Shown: positions 42,946 to 55,323, counted from the first letter of the stretch. The stretch is 64,000 bases of DNA from Cristatella mucedo (GCA_009760855.2 WPIO01000041.1:258501-322500), one strand, 5' to 3'. Numbers and translations are program-made. Notes: generated from the letters alone by a model not told the origin.

Positions 42946-44097
42946 CTTTGTAGTGCTACAATAATTATCACACAAATAACTTAATTTAAACTTAATGGCT
43001 ATTCGGGATCGCGGACTAACTAATCGACGGCCGACCAAACGGACTGACAAACCTTGCTTATTAAGAGGGTATATGCTTAGAGAACACGTATTATATTATC
43101 GATTAAAATTTGGGCATGGCCCCAAGCGGCGGACCGAATTTCTCAGTGGGCATTTTAGGCGCATCACGAATGTTGCAAGTGCACTTGAAGTTACGCGACG
43201 TCTCGCCGACTCTGGCTCTGGCTTCACGTCAAGCAGCGTGTCGTGCTCAAAGTTCGGCGGTCACTTTTAGATGCGCGCGTCAACTAATCTGGGAAAACAT
43301 TCGCAGAAATGGAGCATACGGGAATCTGCTGAGATAAAGCAAAGGCCGCCAGTAGCAGGTAGATTTTTAGCTCATTTTTTCATTTGCCAATTCTTGAGAT
43401 GACTGGTATCAGTGGCAGTGACTTCCAGACTTTTGGAGCTTAGTAACCGAAGGCACGGTCTCCAAGGGAATTGCAACTAATCCGAGTCACAACCAAACGA
43501 CCCTTGTCCGAAGATCTGGTGGTACTAGGGTAAGCCAAAATAAGAAACAATTAAAGTAAGTAGATCGGAGCATTACATTGGAGGGACTTTATGGGAGTGA
43601 CGTAAAGTGTCTGGAAATTGATCGGGTTCTCTGAGGGCGCTATAATAAATGTATTATTATTATATTGAAGCGGATGGGCAACTTGACGGAGAGCCATTTC
43701 AGGTAGGTGAGAAGTAGTATTATATGTGAGCAGTGACGTTCCTGATAGAAAAGTCTAGAGGCGCTGACGTGCAGAAAGAAACGCTGACGCACTGACGTAG
43801 AGACGCGGAAGCATTGGCAGGGAGGCGAGAGACGTTGATTTTACACCGAGAGAGAATCTGAATTTTTCACTACGAGAAAATTGACATTAAAGGACATAGA
43901 ACGGCTTTTGATTCAATTGCGAGAAAAATATCGGTTGTTTTAAGCGGCGAGCGACGTTATTTTTACGCGATGGGAGATTCGGATTATGCACAGACATTGA
44001 CCCGGTTTTTACGTTAAGAGGCGAGCGGAGTCTTCCCATCAAAATGGCTGGCGTTTTTCCGTCAAAGATACACATCTGAAAGTATTATATTATATTT
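42946..44097. other. Intronic stretch with LINE relics
   Basis: 43190-43275 plus is a relic of the ADLHWLPVKQR region (CTCGCCGACTCTGGCTCTGG, CGTCAAGCAGCGTGTC). 43380-43760 carries degraded minus-strand LINE codons (GGTCTCCAAGGGAATT, AGACTTTTGGAGC) with a + strand tail piece (TAAAGTGTCTGG ... TTCTCTGAGGGCGC) at 43605-43660. The remainder is unassigned. Confidence 0.5.
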
Positions 44098-44256
44098 GAA
44101 TGATTTAATAGCCTCATTTTGTAGCGGCAAAAGAGCCTTGACGGCTTCCACCACTGCATGCAGCTCGTAATAAAGAATCGCCCTCCGCAGGAATCAAACC
44201 CGCGACCTCGGTCGTGGAGAGCGAGTACCTTACCTCCTGTGATATCACGGCCCAGT
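44098..44256 (-). mobile_element. SINE-2 copy, diverged subfamily
   Basis: Minus strand: GGCCGTGATATCACAGGAGG, TAAGGTACTCGC, B box GGGTTTGATTCCTG, GGCGATTCTTTATTACG body, GCTCTTTTGCCGCTAC and GAGGCTATTAAATCATTC end. Confidence 0.88.
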
Positions 44257-44335
44257 AGAGCCGGCAGATGAAGTAGCGCACGATTGTTACGTGGACAGGC
44301 TTGGATTTGATGCGGAGGGAGACGTCGGAGGTTAT

Positions 44336-44337
<2 letters not shown>

Positions 44338-44432
<95 letters not shown>

Positions 44433-44467
44433 TATATATATATATGTGTATATATATATGCGCGCGC

Positions 44468-44552
<85 letters not shown>
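44338..44552. repeat. Compound (TA)n(CG)n(TG)n microsatellite
   Basis: About 120 bp of TA repeats, a short CGCGCGCG run at 44460-44470 and about 80 bp of TG repeats. Alternating purine-pyrimidine sequence throughout. Its end touches SINE-1. Confidence 0.98.
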
Positions 44553-44556
<4 letters not shown>

Positions 44557-44689
44557 TAATTTGTATAGTGCACTAAAAGAACTTGATCTCCGTTCAGGCA
44601 CTTCACATGCGCCACGAGGCTCGAGCCGACGACCTTGGCCAGACTTTGGTCGGGGGTGAGCACATTAACCAATGGGCCAAACCAGCGCT
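44553..44689 (-). mobile_element. SINE-1 copy
   Basis: Minus strand: CGCTGGTTTGGCCCATTGGT head, GGTCGTCGGCTCGAGCC B-box region, GTGCCTGAACGGAGATCAAG, TTCTTTTAGTGCACTATACAAATTAACTGC end. Confidence 0.85.
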
Positions 44690-44727
44690 CTTGCGGTACG
44701 GGCAAGCCTCGTTGCCCGTACCGCAAG
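44690..44727. repeat. Perfect 16-bp inverted repeat with 6-nt loop
   Basis: CTTGCGGTACGGGCAA at 44690-44705 is the exact reverse complement of TTGCCCGTACCGCAAG at 44712-44727, separated by GCCTCG. It lies at the 5' end of the SINE-1 copy and 20-odd bp before the inverted-array element. Confidence 0.97.
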
Positions 44728-44748
44728 CTACGGCCGCATATGGTTCTA

Positions 44749-45402
44749 GGGCAATTCGTCGCGGACAATTCGGAGCGGACAATTCGGAGCGGACAATTCG
44801 TTGCGGACAATTTGGAGCGGACAATTTGGAGCGGATAATTCGGAGCAGGATATTTAAAACATATCTATTTGAAATTCAAATGAATTTTTGTATTAATCAT
44901 GTTTAATAGAACTATAATACAGTATAAGATCAAATTTATTTAGCTTATTACAAAGAAAGTCATAGCAAATACCAGCAACTCTTGCACAAAATCGCATTTT
45001 TAAAATGTTACCAGTATTCTAAATGTTAATCCATTAAATTAATGTTGTAACTACATCCGCACAAGGAATCAATTGATGAACAATTTTCGTAATCCAACAC
45101 AACCGTGCGCAATCGACGATCCAGGTCTCGATATTTCTTTTTCCTCGGAGGAAGATCTTCACTTATTGTGTAATTAAATGTCTCGGTTAATTGAAAGCGT
45201 CTAGGTTTCAAAACTATGTACTCACTAATTGAAAGCGTGTTTATACTGCGCTTAAAATAATAAAAAATGAATGCATTGCAAATTGTCTGCTCCAAATTGT
45301 CTGCTCCGAATTATCCGTTTTTTGGTCCTGAATTGTCCTGCGCCGAATTGTCCTGCGCCGAATCACCCGCGACGAATTGTCCGGCACCGAATTGTCCGGT
45401 TA
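44749..45402. mobile_element. Inverted-array element (possible MULE-type DNA transposon derivative)
   Basis: The left end is about seven tandem 14-bp units (GCGGACAATTCGGA and variants, 44749-44850). The right end is the same unit inverted and more varied (TCCGAATTGTCCGC-like, 45279-45402). The inner 428 bp are AT-rich. Inverted ends made of subterminal tandem repeats fit a non-autonomous DNA transposon. The inner minus-strand frame resembles the C-terminus of Mutator-like transposases as I remember them. Confidence 0.65.
45026..45295 (-). pseudogene. Transposase C-terminal remnant (tentative)
   Basis: 89-codon frame. Its C-terminal part reads RKKKYRDLDRRLRTVVLDYE followed by SIDSLCGCSYNINL, reminiscent of the RL..I..DY......I.YLRGI.YNI ending found in animal Mutator-like transposases. 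The likely conserved LRG is changed to LCG. This resemblance is from memory. The N-terminal part runs into the inverted array. No catalytic residues are present. Confidence 0.45.
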
Positions 45403-47199
<1,797 letters not shown>

Positions 47200-47375
47200 A
47201 TGTAGCCCCTAGGTCTTAGCCTAGGGGTAAGGTGCTCGCTCTTCACGACCCGGGTCACGTGGGTCCGAGTCCTGCTGCAGTCGATCCTTTATCGACTGCT
47301 GCAAGAGATGGTAATAGCCACAAAGGCTCTTCAGCCGTTATATAAAATTAAGGGTGTTAAATCAGCTAACCTTTA
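47200..47375 (+). mobile_element. SINE-2 copy, diverged subfamily
   Basis: CTTAGCCTAGGGGTAAGGTG A-box region, CTCGCTCTTCACGACCCGGG, B box GGTCCGAGTCC, CGATCCTTTATCGACTGCTG body, AAGGCTCTTCAGCCG and GTTAAATCAGCTAA end. Confidence 0.88.
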
Positions 47376-47640
47376 GTATCATTATTTATTGGCTTATTTT
47401 TTACCATCTTTGATATCCCACATCAGATATGTAACCACTCCAGTAATCGTTCGTCAAAAGCTGTTTGTGTCTTTTTGCACTATCATTTAGTCTCAACCTT
47501 GTTAAATTTGGGCGAGTCATTCAGTTCCGGTCGAGTTTCGAGATGATTTTTTGCAGCCTGACTAATTAAAAGGAAATTCGATGTGCATATCTACATACGT
47601 CTCCGCAGACCAGTGAGCCCTCGGTGACTGATGCGTGGCA
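47376..47640. other. Intronic spacer
   Basis: No recognised feature. Confidence 0.5.
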
Positions 47641-47777
47641 TATATAATTCATTTGTATAGGACCCTAAGAGAACTTAATCTCTATTCAGGTGCTTCACAT
47701 ATGCCACGGTGCTCGAGCCCACGACTTCGGTCAGACGTTGGTCGGGGCGAGCACCTTAACCACTGTACGTAGCCCGG
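47641..47777 (-). mobile_element. SINE-1 copy
   Basis: Minus strand: GGGCTACGTACAGTGGTTAA head (the A box region is altered), GGTGCTCGCCCCGACC, AGTCGTGGGCTCGAGC, ACCTGAATAGAGATTAAGTT and CTCTTAGGGTCCTATACAAA end. Confidence 0.85.
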
Positions 47778-47892
47778 CGCGTAGCCGGAAGCCGAAGGCG
47801 CTGCTTTGAAGGCAACTTTGGTTAATTCCTTAGCTTTACAGTTGCGTGCAGCCTCCGATGGGCAGAATAGCGGTCGATGTATGGCTAGATGG

Positions 47893-48060
47893 CTTATGGG
47901 CCGTGACAGCTCAAGAGGTAACGTGGTCGCACTTCACGACCCAGGTTGTCGATTCGAACCCTGCAGTGGCGATCCTATAGTGCCAACTGAAAGCTGGCGA
48001 CGAAGCCATCGAGACTCTTCCGCCGCTATACAAATGAGGCTGTTGGCACACCAACCAAGA
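47893..48060 (+). mobile_element. SINE-2 copy, diverged
   Basis: GGGCCGTGACAGCTCAAGAG, TAACGTGGTCGCACTTCACG, B box GATTCGAACCC, CGATCCTATAGTGCC body, GACTCTTCCGCCGCTATACA and GAGGCTGTTGGCACACCAAC end. Confidence 0.8.
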
Positions 48061-48461
48061 TAGAAGTTCAATATCACAAGTTCTTCGAAAAAGGGACAGG
48101 TAATATCCTTAGACTTCTATGAAGAAAAGCTTATTGATATGCATCCATAAGGACAACGCACTCGTTTCTTTTTAAGAAATCGCTAGCGAACGTAGCCTAG
48201 TGGTTTCGAAATTTTCGCTAATTTTGTTCAGTGGGATACAGCAAATGTAAGGATTGGTTGCGTACATGGTCCTTGTAGTAGATGATAAAACCTGACCGTT
48301 AGTCGAGGAAGAGACGGTCCCCAGATTTGTGGTCACTCGATGAAGACGGTGCGCGCAGTACCGCGTAACGAGCGCCGTAGATCGACAGAGAGAGGCAGCC
48401 GAATCGATCACGCTAATAGGCGACATCTGCCGGTGACCGTTGCGCCGTCCGACGTTGACAG

Positions 48462-48640
48462 GAGATGGACTGGTGTACCAGACTGTTGACGTTGGTCTGC
48501 AACGCTGCGAGCCAAGCGTATTACCCGTTGGAGCACGTCGCCTTCCTCGCCGACACCGGTGCTATTAACGTCGATGCCCAGTACTGGTGGGCACTGTCGC
48601 TGGTCGCCTGGGGCTTGGCATTGCTGGCGTCTGCCGTAAG
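48462..48640 (+). CDS. PEX11G: PEX11G (peroxin-11 gamma), coding exon 2
   Basis: Continues the exon 1 frame. The acceptor GTTGACAG at 48461 gives EMDWCTRLLTLVCN, which lines up with EEDAFVRCVSVLGN of human PEX11G as remembered. It then reads SQAYYPLEHVAFLAD and NVDAQYWWALS (human: YYPCEHVAWAAD and VDSSRWWTLS), followed by a hydrophobic WGLALLASAV stretch, probably the first membrane-associated helix. The exon ends GTAAG|GTACGT at 48640 in phase 2. GTAAGG at 48636 is an alternative donor (phase 0). Residues 85-143 are encoded. The rest of the protein (about 100 residues in relatives, including the second membrane segment) should lie in later exons, not identified before the window ends. Confidence 0.88.
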
Positions 48641-49835
48641 GTACGTCTCGCCGACATCGAGGCCCCATAGACGGTCTGGCATAGAATCGCACACTCTCGT
48701 AGGCTCTCTCGGGCGACGACTATAAATAAACTCTCATCGACTGCAGCTCGGCGCCCCGCAAGTGGCGTCCTGCACTGCCGAGTAGATTTCTCGCTGCATC
48801 CGCGCATTCACGCTGGTCATGCGAAGCCAGACTGCATCGCCTAGACTACAGGATGCCACTCCTCGAAGCCTTAGCGCGACGCGCGCCACCACTCGCTGCG
48901 ACCGATGGGCGGCCGAGACGCAGCGACGCTCAGCAGGCCCGCGCTCGCTCGCCGCCGGTAGAGTTGCCTTGAGCCTTGGCAGCCCCGTCCGCTTTCGATC
49001 GCTGATGGTTCGCTTGATCGCTCGCTCCTGCTCGCTGCGTCAGCAACGTCGCGTTGCTGTCGACTCACATTCTCGAGCGTAGAGCGACATCGGCGGATAC
49101 TGCTCCCGCTCAGCCATTTTTATTTGGCTCAATCCGGGCACTCAAGCCAGCTCTATCAGACGACTTATATCTACTTTCGTTTCTGCCCATTGAAGAGCCT
49201 AAAAAGGGATATTATTATTACTATTATTACTGAAACTTGCGAGAGTAGAGGAGGGAGCAATCGCTGACCGCATATTGCATCGCGACGACGCGTGCTTTGG
49301 CTGCTTTTTCACCCATGCTAGCAGTGCAATGTAGCCTTCTTTTGAGCTGTCGTCGAAACTCGGTCATGTACACCCAAAAGGTCTGCCCATCTGTTTCGCG
49401 ATTTGCTGGAGTCCATGGCCCACGATTGGCCAACTCGGTTTAAATATCTTGCACTTATCAAATCGACGTGCTTTCGGCGTGGGATATCGATATCGACGGT
49501 CGTTTCGCGTCATTATAAACTACCTGGCGCGATTTGAGTGGCAAGCAGCGAAAAGCAGCAAACGCCTCAAGCCTGGAGCTCTCACCCGAACGGTCTTCTA
49601 ATGTCAATTGACCTGCGAGTTATTTTTGAATGCGAATGACGGTCAGATAATCTGCTAAAGACACGGCATTCTTTTCCACAATTGAAATTCCAAATAATCT
49701 GGAATCGAAATTCTCCAAGCTTTACTGCATTTATTTTCCATTCTGCCTTTCTAGCTCTTCATATTTTATTCATCAGCTCGATTTCTACAGTCCTACCCCT
49801 TTTGAAAAGTGTCTTCTTAGCTCCGGCTGTGAAGG
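48641..49835. other. Start of PEX11G intron 2, CpG-rich then spacer
   Basis: 48641-49100 remains CpG-rich with open frames on both strands and no recognised motif. 49100-49835 is ordinary DNA. No further PEX11G exon seen. Confidence 0.5.
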
Positions 49836-50297
49836 AAATAATAAAAATGCTATTAATATACTTGATAATGCATCCTCAGAGAACTCAATCTCTTTCTAGG
49901 CGCTTAAAATTTGCAGCAAAGGAAACACAATTGAATGGTGAATGGTATCATGCTTGATAAACAACACGAATAACATGGTTGGGGGTGACATGCACAGGGT
50001 CAGCATGCAAGTGTGGTTACTGGCAGCGTGCACAGTGTCAGCACGTATAAGCGCATGAAGGACGAATCACGGGGAGCCACTAAATGCTGTCATAAATAAT
50101 TGCGTTTTTACGTTCTTTTTAAATATGATCAAGTCAGGGGATGTCGTGATGCAAGTCGAGAGTGAGTTCCAGGCTTTGGGAGCATACGAGCTAAATGCGC
50201 GGTCTCTAAAGGATTTGAGGTTTGTACGAGGTATAGGTAAACAGTTAGTTTACGAAAAGCGGGTGGTACGATGCTAGGCCTTATTAGGGAATAGATA
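49836..50297 (-). mobile_element. LINE-A 3' end, antisense to PEX11G
   Basis: AATAATAAAAATGC tail, hairpin region (49868-49908), 3' UTR, then minus-strand codons KAWNSLSTCIT to the TTRFS region. 5'-truncated. Confidence 0.9.
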
Positions 50298-51129
50298 ACG
50301 AGGAAGTAAGTAACATGTACAGTCATCACTCAAACACGTTCAAAGCTCTATTCGTGGATTCCAAAAACGATGGCAAGCTTTGATAGTTACGTCCAGTGGT
50401 CTCTGGTACTAAGCGAATCTTTAGCTACGGTTGACGCTTTAAGTTGGGTGCGTGTAATGGTAGATCGCCGATTTGCGACGCCGTACGTGAGAGCTATCTG
50501 AGTACACAAAAATTAATCCGATTGAGTTTGCGTGATCACTGACTTGAACTGTCCGGGCGAGAGTGATTCTTCCTGCCTCTCATTTTGCACTCAAAGCTCG
50601 GGCGAACGGTCAAATGTAAGCCGCCCCCCTTCTCTCAAGCGCTACCCATTTCGAGCTTAGCTATTGGTAAGTATTACGAGCACAGCTATCGGTGCGCCTA
50701 TCCTGCTTGCAATTGCTGACTTTCCAATGACCGTGGGTGAGGTCCTAGGGGGCGTGAGACTACAGCAACGCCTCCGGAAGTGTGCGTTCGCTCTCCGAAG
50801 TGGCGAGCCGCGCTGCAGTCACGAAGCAAACCAGCTGGGGTATTCTGAGAGCGCAGAAAATGTCCGCGCCGGGTAAGCAGGTGTAAGCAGGTAAGTCTAA
50901 GTCGTGTGTTTTATTGTGATAAGCTCGCCGAGAACCTGCAAGTACGCACGACTAAACTCCGTTTCAGTACCAACTACGATTGCCCGCAGCAAAGCGAGGG
51001 CAAGGGGCCGCCATCTTAAAAGCGACGCGCTCAGTCACGTGAGACCGATACCGACGACTGCCGGCGGCTGGTCGCGTAGAACGTGCTGCATGCAGCTGCC
51101 AGATTCAGCACTTTTTCTCTCAAAAATAT
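50298..51129. other. Spacer and CpG-rich patch with donor-like sites
   Basis: 50640-51100 is CpG-rich. ATGTCCGCGCCGGGTAAGCA (50860-50879) starts a short frame followed by clustered donor-like GTAAG words at 50872, 50882 and 50891. CCGCCATCTT (51008-51017) and TCACGTGA (51035-51042) follow. A first exon is possible but unproven. Confidence 0.35.
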
Positions 51130-51285
51130 TAGCCGACTTAACAGCCTGACTTTTATAGCGTTAGAAGAGCCTTAACAGCTATAACCACTGCTTGCAGACG
51201 GCAATACCGGATCGCCCACCGCAGGATTCGAGACCGCGACCTCGGTCCTGAAGAGCGAGCACCTCACCTCCTGGGCACAGCAAAA
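51130..51285 (-). mobile_element. SINE-2 copy, diverged subfamily
   Basis: Minus strand: CCCAGGAGGTGAGGTGCTCG, CTCTTCAGGACCGAGGTC, B-box region GTCTCGAATCC, CGATCCGGTATTGCC body, AAGGCTCTTCTAACGCTAT, GTCAGGCTGTTAAGTCGGC end. Confidence 0.88.
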
Positions 51286-51294
51286 TAATTACTA

Positions 51295-51457
51295 GTTGAT
51301 CTAACAGCCTCCTTTGCACAGCGATAGTAGAGCCTTGAAGACTATCACCACCTCTTGCAGCGGCAATAATGGATCGCCCAAAGCAGGATTCGAACCCACG
51401 ACCTCGAGTCAAGGGCGTTAAAAGCTACCACCTTACCTAGCGAGCCATCATGGCTCT
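51295..51457 (-). mobile_element. SINE-2 copy
   Basis: Minus strand: GCCATGATGGCTCGCTAGGT A-box region, AAGGTGGTAGCTTTTAACGC, B box GGGTTCGAATCCTG, CGATCCATTATTGCCGCTGC, TGGTGATAGTCTTCAAGGCT and AGGAGGCTGTTAGATCAAC end. It lies only ~10 bp from the previous SINE-2 in the same orientation. Confidence 0.9.
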
Positions 51458-52050
51458 CCGAAATGGCTTCCTCGTGTCTGGTCACGCTGCGGGGAGCTGG
51501 GAATTGGCTGTAGCCTGACGCACGCAACTTAAGTAACTCCAGCGCGGCGCGTCAGCTCAAGCTCCGCCTGAGATTAGTTTCCGCCACGCGGCAGCGCGAG
51601 TGCCAAGAGGCGGGCGGCGAGCGTACCCTCCTGCGGCCGCAAAGGTGGGGGAAGCAGTGGTCGAGAATGCGGCACCCCTCAATTAAGGTCGTGAGGCGAT
51701 TAGCGCTTACCGGCAGGCCTCTTTTGGCGCCGCCGCGATAGCGGCGAAATCTAGCCGACCGATGTCGCGCATCGTATGTACAGTTTTCCGGTTACGCTCC
51801 CGATCGCACCGCCAGCTTGCGCCTCTCGGCACCCTTCGGTACCCGCACGGCTAGACGAGTCCGGTCGAAGCCCGGCGCGGCGACTGGCAGCTTTAGCTCC
51901 AACCGCCCGCACGATAAATACGAAAATAGACAAAATAGAATTCCTTTGCTTCCTGCTCACGCTCCGACCGCCGACGCGATAAATTTAAAGGTATAAATAA
52001 ATATAACTAATTTTCTTCTAGCGTCCGCGTGATAAATATAAAAATAAATA
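51458..52050. other. GC-rich spacer
   Basis: CpG-rich to about 51900; no recognised exon. A short sequence (CGCGATAAAT...ATAAATA) is repeated around 51908 and 51975-52040, giving AT-rich ends. Confidence 0.45.
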
Positions 52051-52195
52051 AATAGAATTCATTTGCACAGCACCCCAAGAAAATTGTATCTCTATTCAAG
52101 CGCTCCACACACGCCACAGGGCTCGAGCTCACGATCTAGGATCAAATCTTGACCTTGGTCGAGGCGAGCACCCTGAGCTAAACCAGCTCGGCTTG
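52051..52195 (-). mobile_element. SINE-1 copy
   Basis: Minus strand: GCCGAGCTGGTTTAGCTCAG head, GTGCTCGCCTCGACC, CGTGAGCTCGAGCCC B-box region, AGCGCTTGAATAGAGATACA and GGTGCTGTGCAAATGAATTC end. Confidence 0.88.
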
Positions 52196-53102
52196 GGCGT
52201 CGAAAGCTTCGCTCCTGCTTCCTTAGTCCGATCACGTCACGAAGGATTAACAACTTCGATCAGGATCAAATGCGGATGTTGTAGCGTAAAAACTTAGCTC
52301 TCTCGAACGAAGGTCCCGATTCCTCATCTCGCATCATCTCGTCTACTTCCGCTGCCGCAAGCGATTTAAGAGGCTATCGTCTGGTTAGTTAGCCTGTCCG
52401 TTATCGATAAACGCGCTGCGCTGCTCCGCTCTGCTCTGCGCTACCCAGTCTTGCCAATGTGTCAGCGGTTAATGGCGTTGGAAAAACCGCCACCCTCGCA
52501 AACGCACTACTCTCCCGGATGGCGAGTCGGAAGAGGAGGCCATCTTCCCTCGGTCACGTGATCAGACCAGCTAGAGTTCAGACGAGATTGGAATGAGATC
52601 AAGGTGCGCGCGCGCGCTCGTTTACCTTTAGCTGTTTCATTAGTATCAGAGCCTTCGGTCGCTCGCTCCCGCTGACAAGCGCTCCATCCGCTCTTTCTCG
52701 ACGCGTTTAGACGCGCCTGCACATAACCTTTCACGAGAGCCACGAGTTTAAGAGTGCAGCTCTCGACCAGCGCGCTGTGCAATTCAACTGCCATGGCGGC
52801 GGCGCGCGGGCCTCAGTGCAGCTAGCGAAGCAGCGACCAAGCTGCGCGCTCCTCGGCCAGTCCGCTGCGGTAGGCGTGCGCTCGCGTGCGCTGAAAGCGA
52901 AGACCGAACGAGGCCGCCGAGCCCGCATTCCAGTGGTACTACTTTCAAAACGCTGCGCGCTCGCAATATCTGTGTCCTAGAGGTCCAAGCGACGCCTGCT
53001 GAGAGCTGTGCGCCGACGACCCGAGGGGTGGAGGACTTGGCTAACGGCGTGCAGTGCCCCGACCGCTTTTGATCTTATCAAAAGTAAAAAAATAAAGTAG
53101 AG
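52196..53102. other. CpG-rich island without recognised exon
   Basis: 52480-53050 is CpG-rich with GGCCATCTTCC (52537-52547) and TCACGTGA (52554-52561). A good start context ACTGCCATGGCGGCG at 52787-52801 opens only a 10-codon frame. No gene assigned. Confidence 0.4.
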
Positions 53103-53258
53103 ATTGGCTGATTCAGCAGCCTCAATTATATAGCACTGAAAGAGCCTCGGTGCCCATCCCTCGCGCCAGCTCCAGAGGATCGCCTGCTAATGGACTCGAA
53201 CCGACGCAGTGGGTCATGAGGTACGAGCACCCGATGCCGGGACCAAGAATGGGGGCAA
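53103..53258 (-). mobile_element. SINE-2 copy, diverged
   Basis: Minus strand: CCCGGCATCGGGTGCTCGTA, B-box region CGGTTCGAGTCCAT, GGCGATCCTCTGGAGC body, GAGGCTCTTTCAGTGCTAT and GAGGCTGCTGAATCAGCCA end. Confidence 0.8.
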
Positions 53259-53325
53259 TTAACCTAAACGCGCGAGCATTTGTCATTAGGTGCTCTGAGA
53301 GCCGTTAGTGGGCAGCTTGCTGGTG

Positions 53326-53328
<3 letters not shown>

Positions 53329-53409
<81 letters not shown>
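53329..53409. repeat. (GA)n microsatellite
   Basis: About 80 bp of GA followed by imperfect GACA/GAGA purine-rich sequence to about 53550. Confidence 0.98.
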
Positions 53410-53412
<3 letters not shown>

Positions 53413-53731
53413 CAGACAGACAGCCAAAGAGACAGAGAGACAGGCAGACAGAAAAACCCACAGAGTGAGACAGACGGAGAGGAGGGAGAGAGAATGAAGA
53501 CCCAGAGAGAAGGAGGGAGAGAGGATGGAGACCCAGAGAGGGAGCGAGAGATAGGTCCCACGAATATGTGTTGCGTGCACTTGTATGCACAGGTTTTATG
53601 TGAATGTTTGAGCACGTGATATGTATGGTCCTTGCGAATGGGGGCGTTTGTAGGCCCTGGTCTGTTTTGGACCTAGCTTCAAATTTAATGTTTCTCCCAT
53701 CTTAATAGCAAACCTGGCCACGCCTTCGGTG

Positions 53732-53753
53732 CTGTGTGTGTGAGTGTGTGTGT

Positions 53754-53796
<43 letters not shown>

Positions 53797-53812
53797 AGTG
53801 TGTGTGTGTGCT
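53732..53812. repeat. (GT)n microsatellite
   Basis: About 80 bp of GT with a few interruptions. Confidence 0.98.
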
Positions 53813-54376
53813 ATACGTCCTTCATACAAGCACAAATACCTTTGCATACCTGTATATACTGAAACGTCGGTGTGCTACTTTAGTCAGGCTAGAACTGCCG
53901 AGATATTAATCGGCATTCTTAAATTATACTAATTAGGGGGCCATCTATGTAACAATCTGCAGCGAAGCTGCATATACAAACCCGTCATTTAATCGTTGGT
54001 CACGTCACGTCGCGTTTCTTCTTTGGGCATCGAACGAGAGTCGTACGAGAGTTGTTTGCGTACTGGACACGTGCATCCTTCCGCGGCCGTCGAATCGACC
54101 GCTCTGGGCTACGGCCGCGCGGAGTACATGGAATACATGGAGCGCGTTGAAGCTTTGGCGCTCTCTGTTGCTGCCGTGCTCAGCTCTGCCGTCTGAAAAA
54201 ACCTCTCCACTTATCGCGGCAGTATCTGCGACAGGTTAGCTGCGCTTAAAAGGCAAGGTTTCACCGGCGATTGCCGCGTATCAGCAATGACTAGCACCGC
54301 TACGAGCAGCCATTTTTGCTGCCGAAGAATATTTGTGAGAACCCGCTACACCGCTTTTCAAGCAATACTATTCACA

Positions 54377-54379
<3 letters not shown>
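53813..54379. other. Spacer
   Basis: No recognised gene; 54000-54200 is mildly CpG-rich. Confidence 0.5.

Positions 54380-54434
<55 letters not shown>
54380..54434. repeat. (TA)n microsatellite
   Basis: About 55 bp of TA repeat. Confidence 0.98.
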
Positions 54435-54436
<2 letters not shown>

Positions 54437-55323
54437 AATTTACCGGTGCACCTGCAAATGTAACACGTAGATCCATGCAATCCGAATCTTTGAATATGCT
54501 GTAACGTAGAAGTAGATTTATAAAGTTACTCGGATTTTCGTTCGTCAGTGAACTATTGTTTTTCCTTCCCGTCAACACCAATCCTCGTTTCTAGAAGACG
54601 CGGAGCTGCTTACAACGATCATGAATAAAATAACCACCTTTTGAAGCACAGGGCGCCCCTCGCACAAATGGTCCTCTTCAAGTGCACTTGCCTCGCATAA
54701 CATTTAGACGCTTCGATGACGCGAGCGATCCAGATATTCGATATCCGAGCCGGACCCTGACGGTCCGTTACGAATGCAGGTAGCGATTGCAGGTGCAACC
54801 AATTTCGAGCATCAGGTTTGTCCGATGCTTTTGAGAGATATGCCCTGGCCTACCAGTTTCTATGGCCAAGGCTACTAAACAAGCGAGGTGGCGAGTGGGC
54901 TGCTGCAAAAATGGCGGCGGCAATGCTGCCGACTTCTACTTTCGGCGCGTCGGGGCGAGGGTGCGGTCACATCGCGATTGCAGGAACAGGCGGCAGCAGA
55001 TGGCTGCTTTTTAGCGTTGCTATTCGGAAAGAAGGCTATCACGTGTCCGCCAGATGGTCGATCTCCGAAGCCACTGCTTGTTTATAGGCAAACGTTTGTC
55101 CTGCTCTTTAACCGGCTCTGAAATCGGCGCCGGCTTCATTTAGGTCTTTCGTGCCCGAACGCCCATCGCCTGATCGCTTCTCAGCTTGGTCTACCGTCTC
55201 GGGCGTCGGAAGCCGCGCGCGTCCATCGGACCGACGATTCTTGGCAGCTCGCGCCCGGGATCGAATTGTCCGGAGTATGCGAAAACAAACAACCTAACGC
55301 CACAGGTCTGGGCGAGTCTTCTG
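54435..55323. other. Spacer and CpG-rich patch
   Basis: A YY1-like start AAAAATGGCGGCGG at 54907-54920 opens a 59-codon frame, unrecognised. 55120-55320 is CpG-rich with no identified exon. Confidence 0.4.

Noticed and set aside
50749-50871. Possible PEX11G exon 3 (VRLQQRLRKCAF-like frame, faintly like LKLRQRLRS)
   Set aside because: The acceptor needed for phase 2 would be a poor GTGAG|A with no pyrimidine tract, and the residues after RLRK do not resemble PEX11. Probably chance.
52793-52822. GCCATGGCGGCG start context in a CpG island
   Set aside because: Only ten codons before a TAG and no donor inside; not called as an exon.
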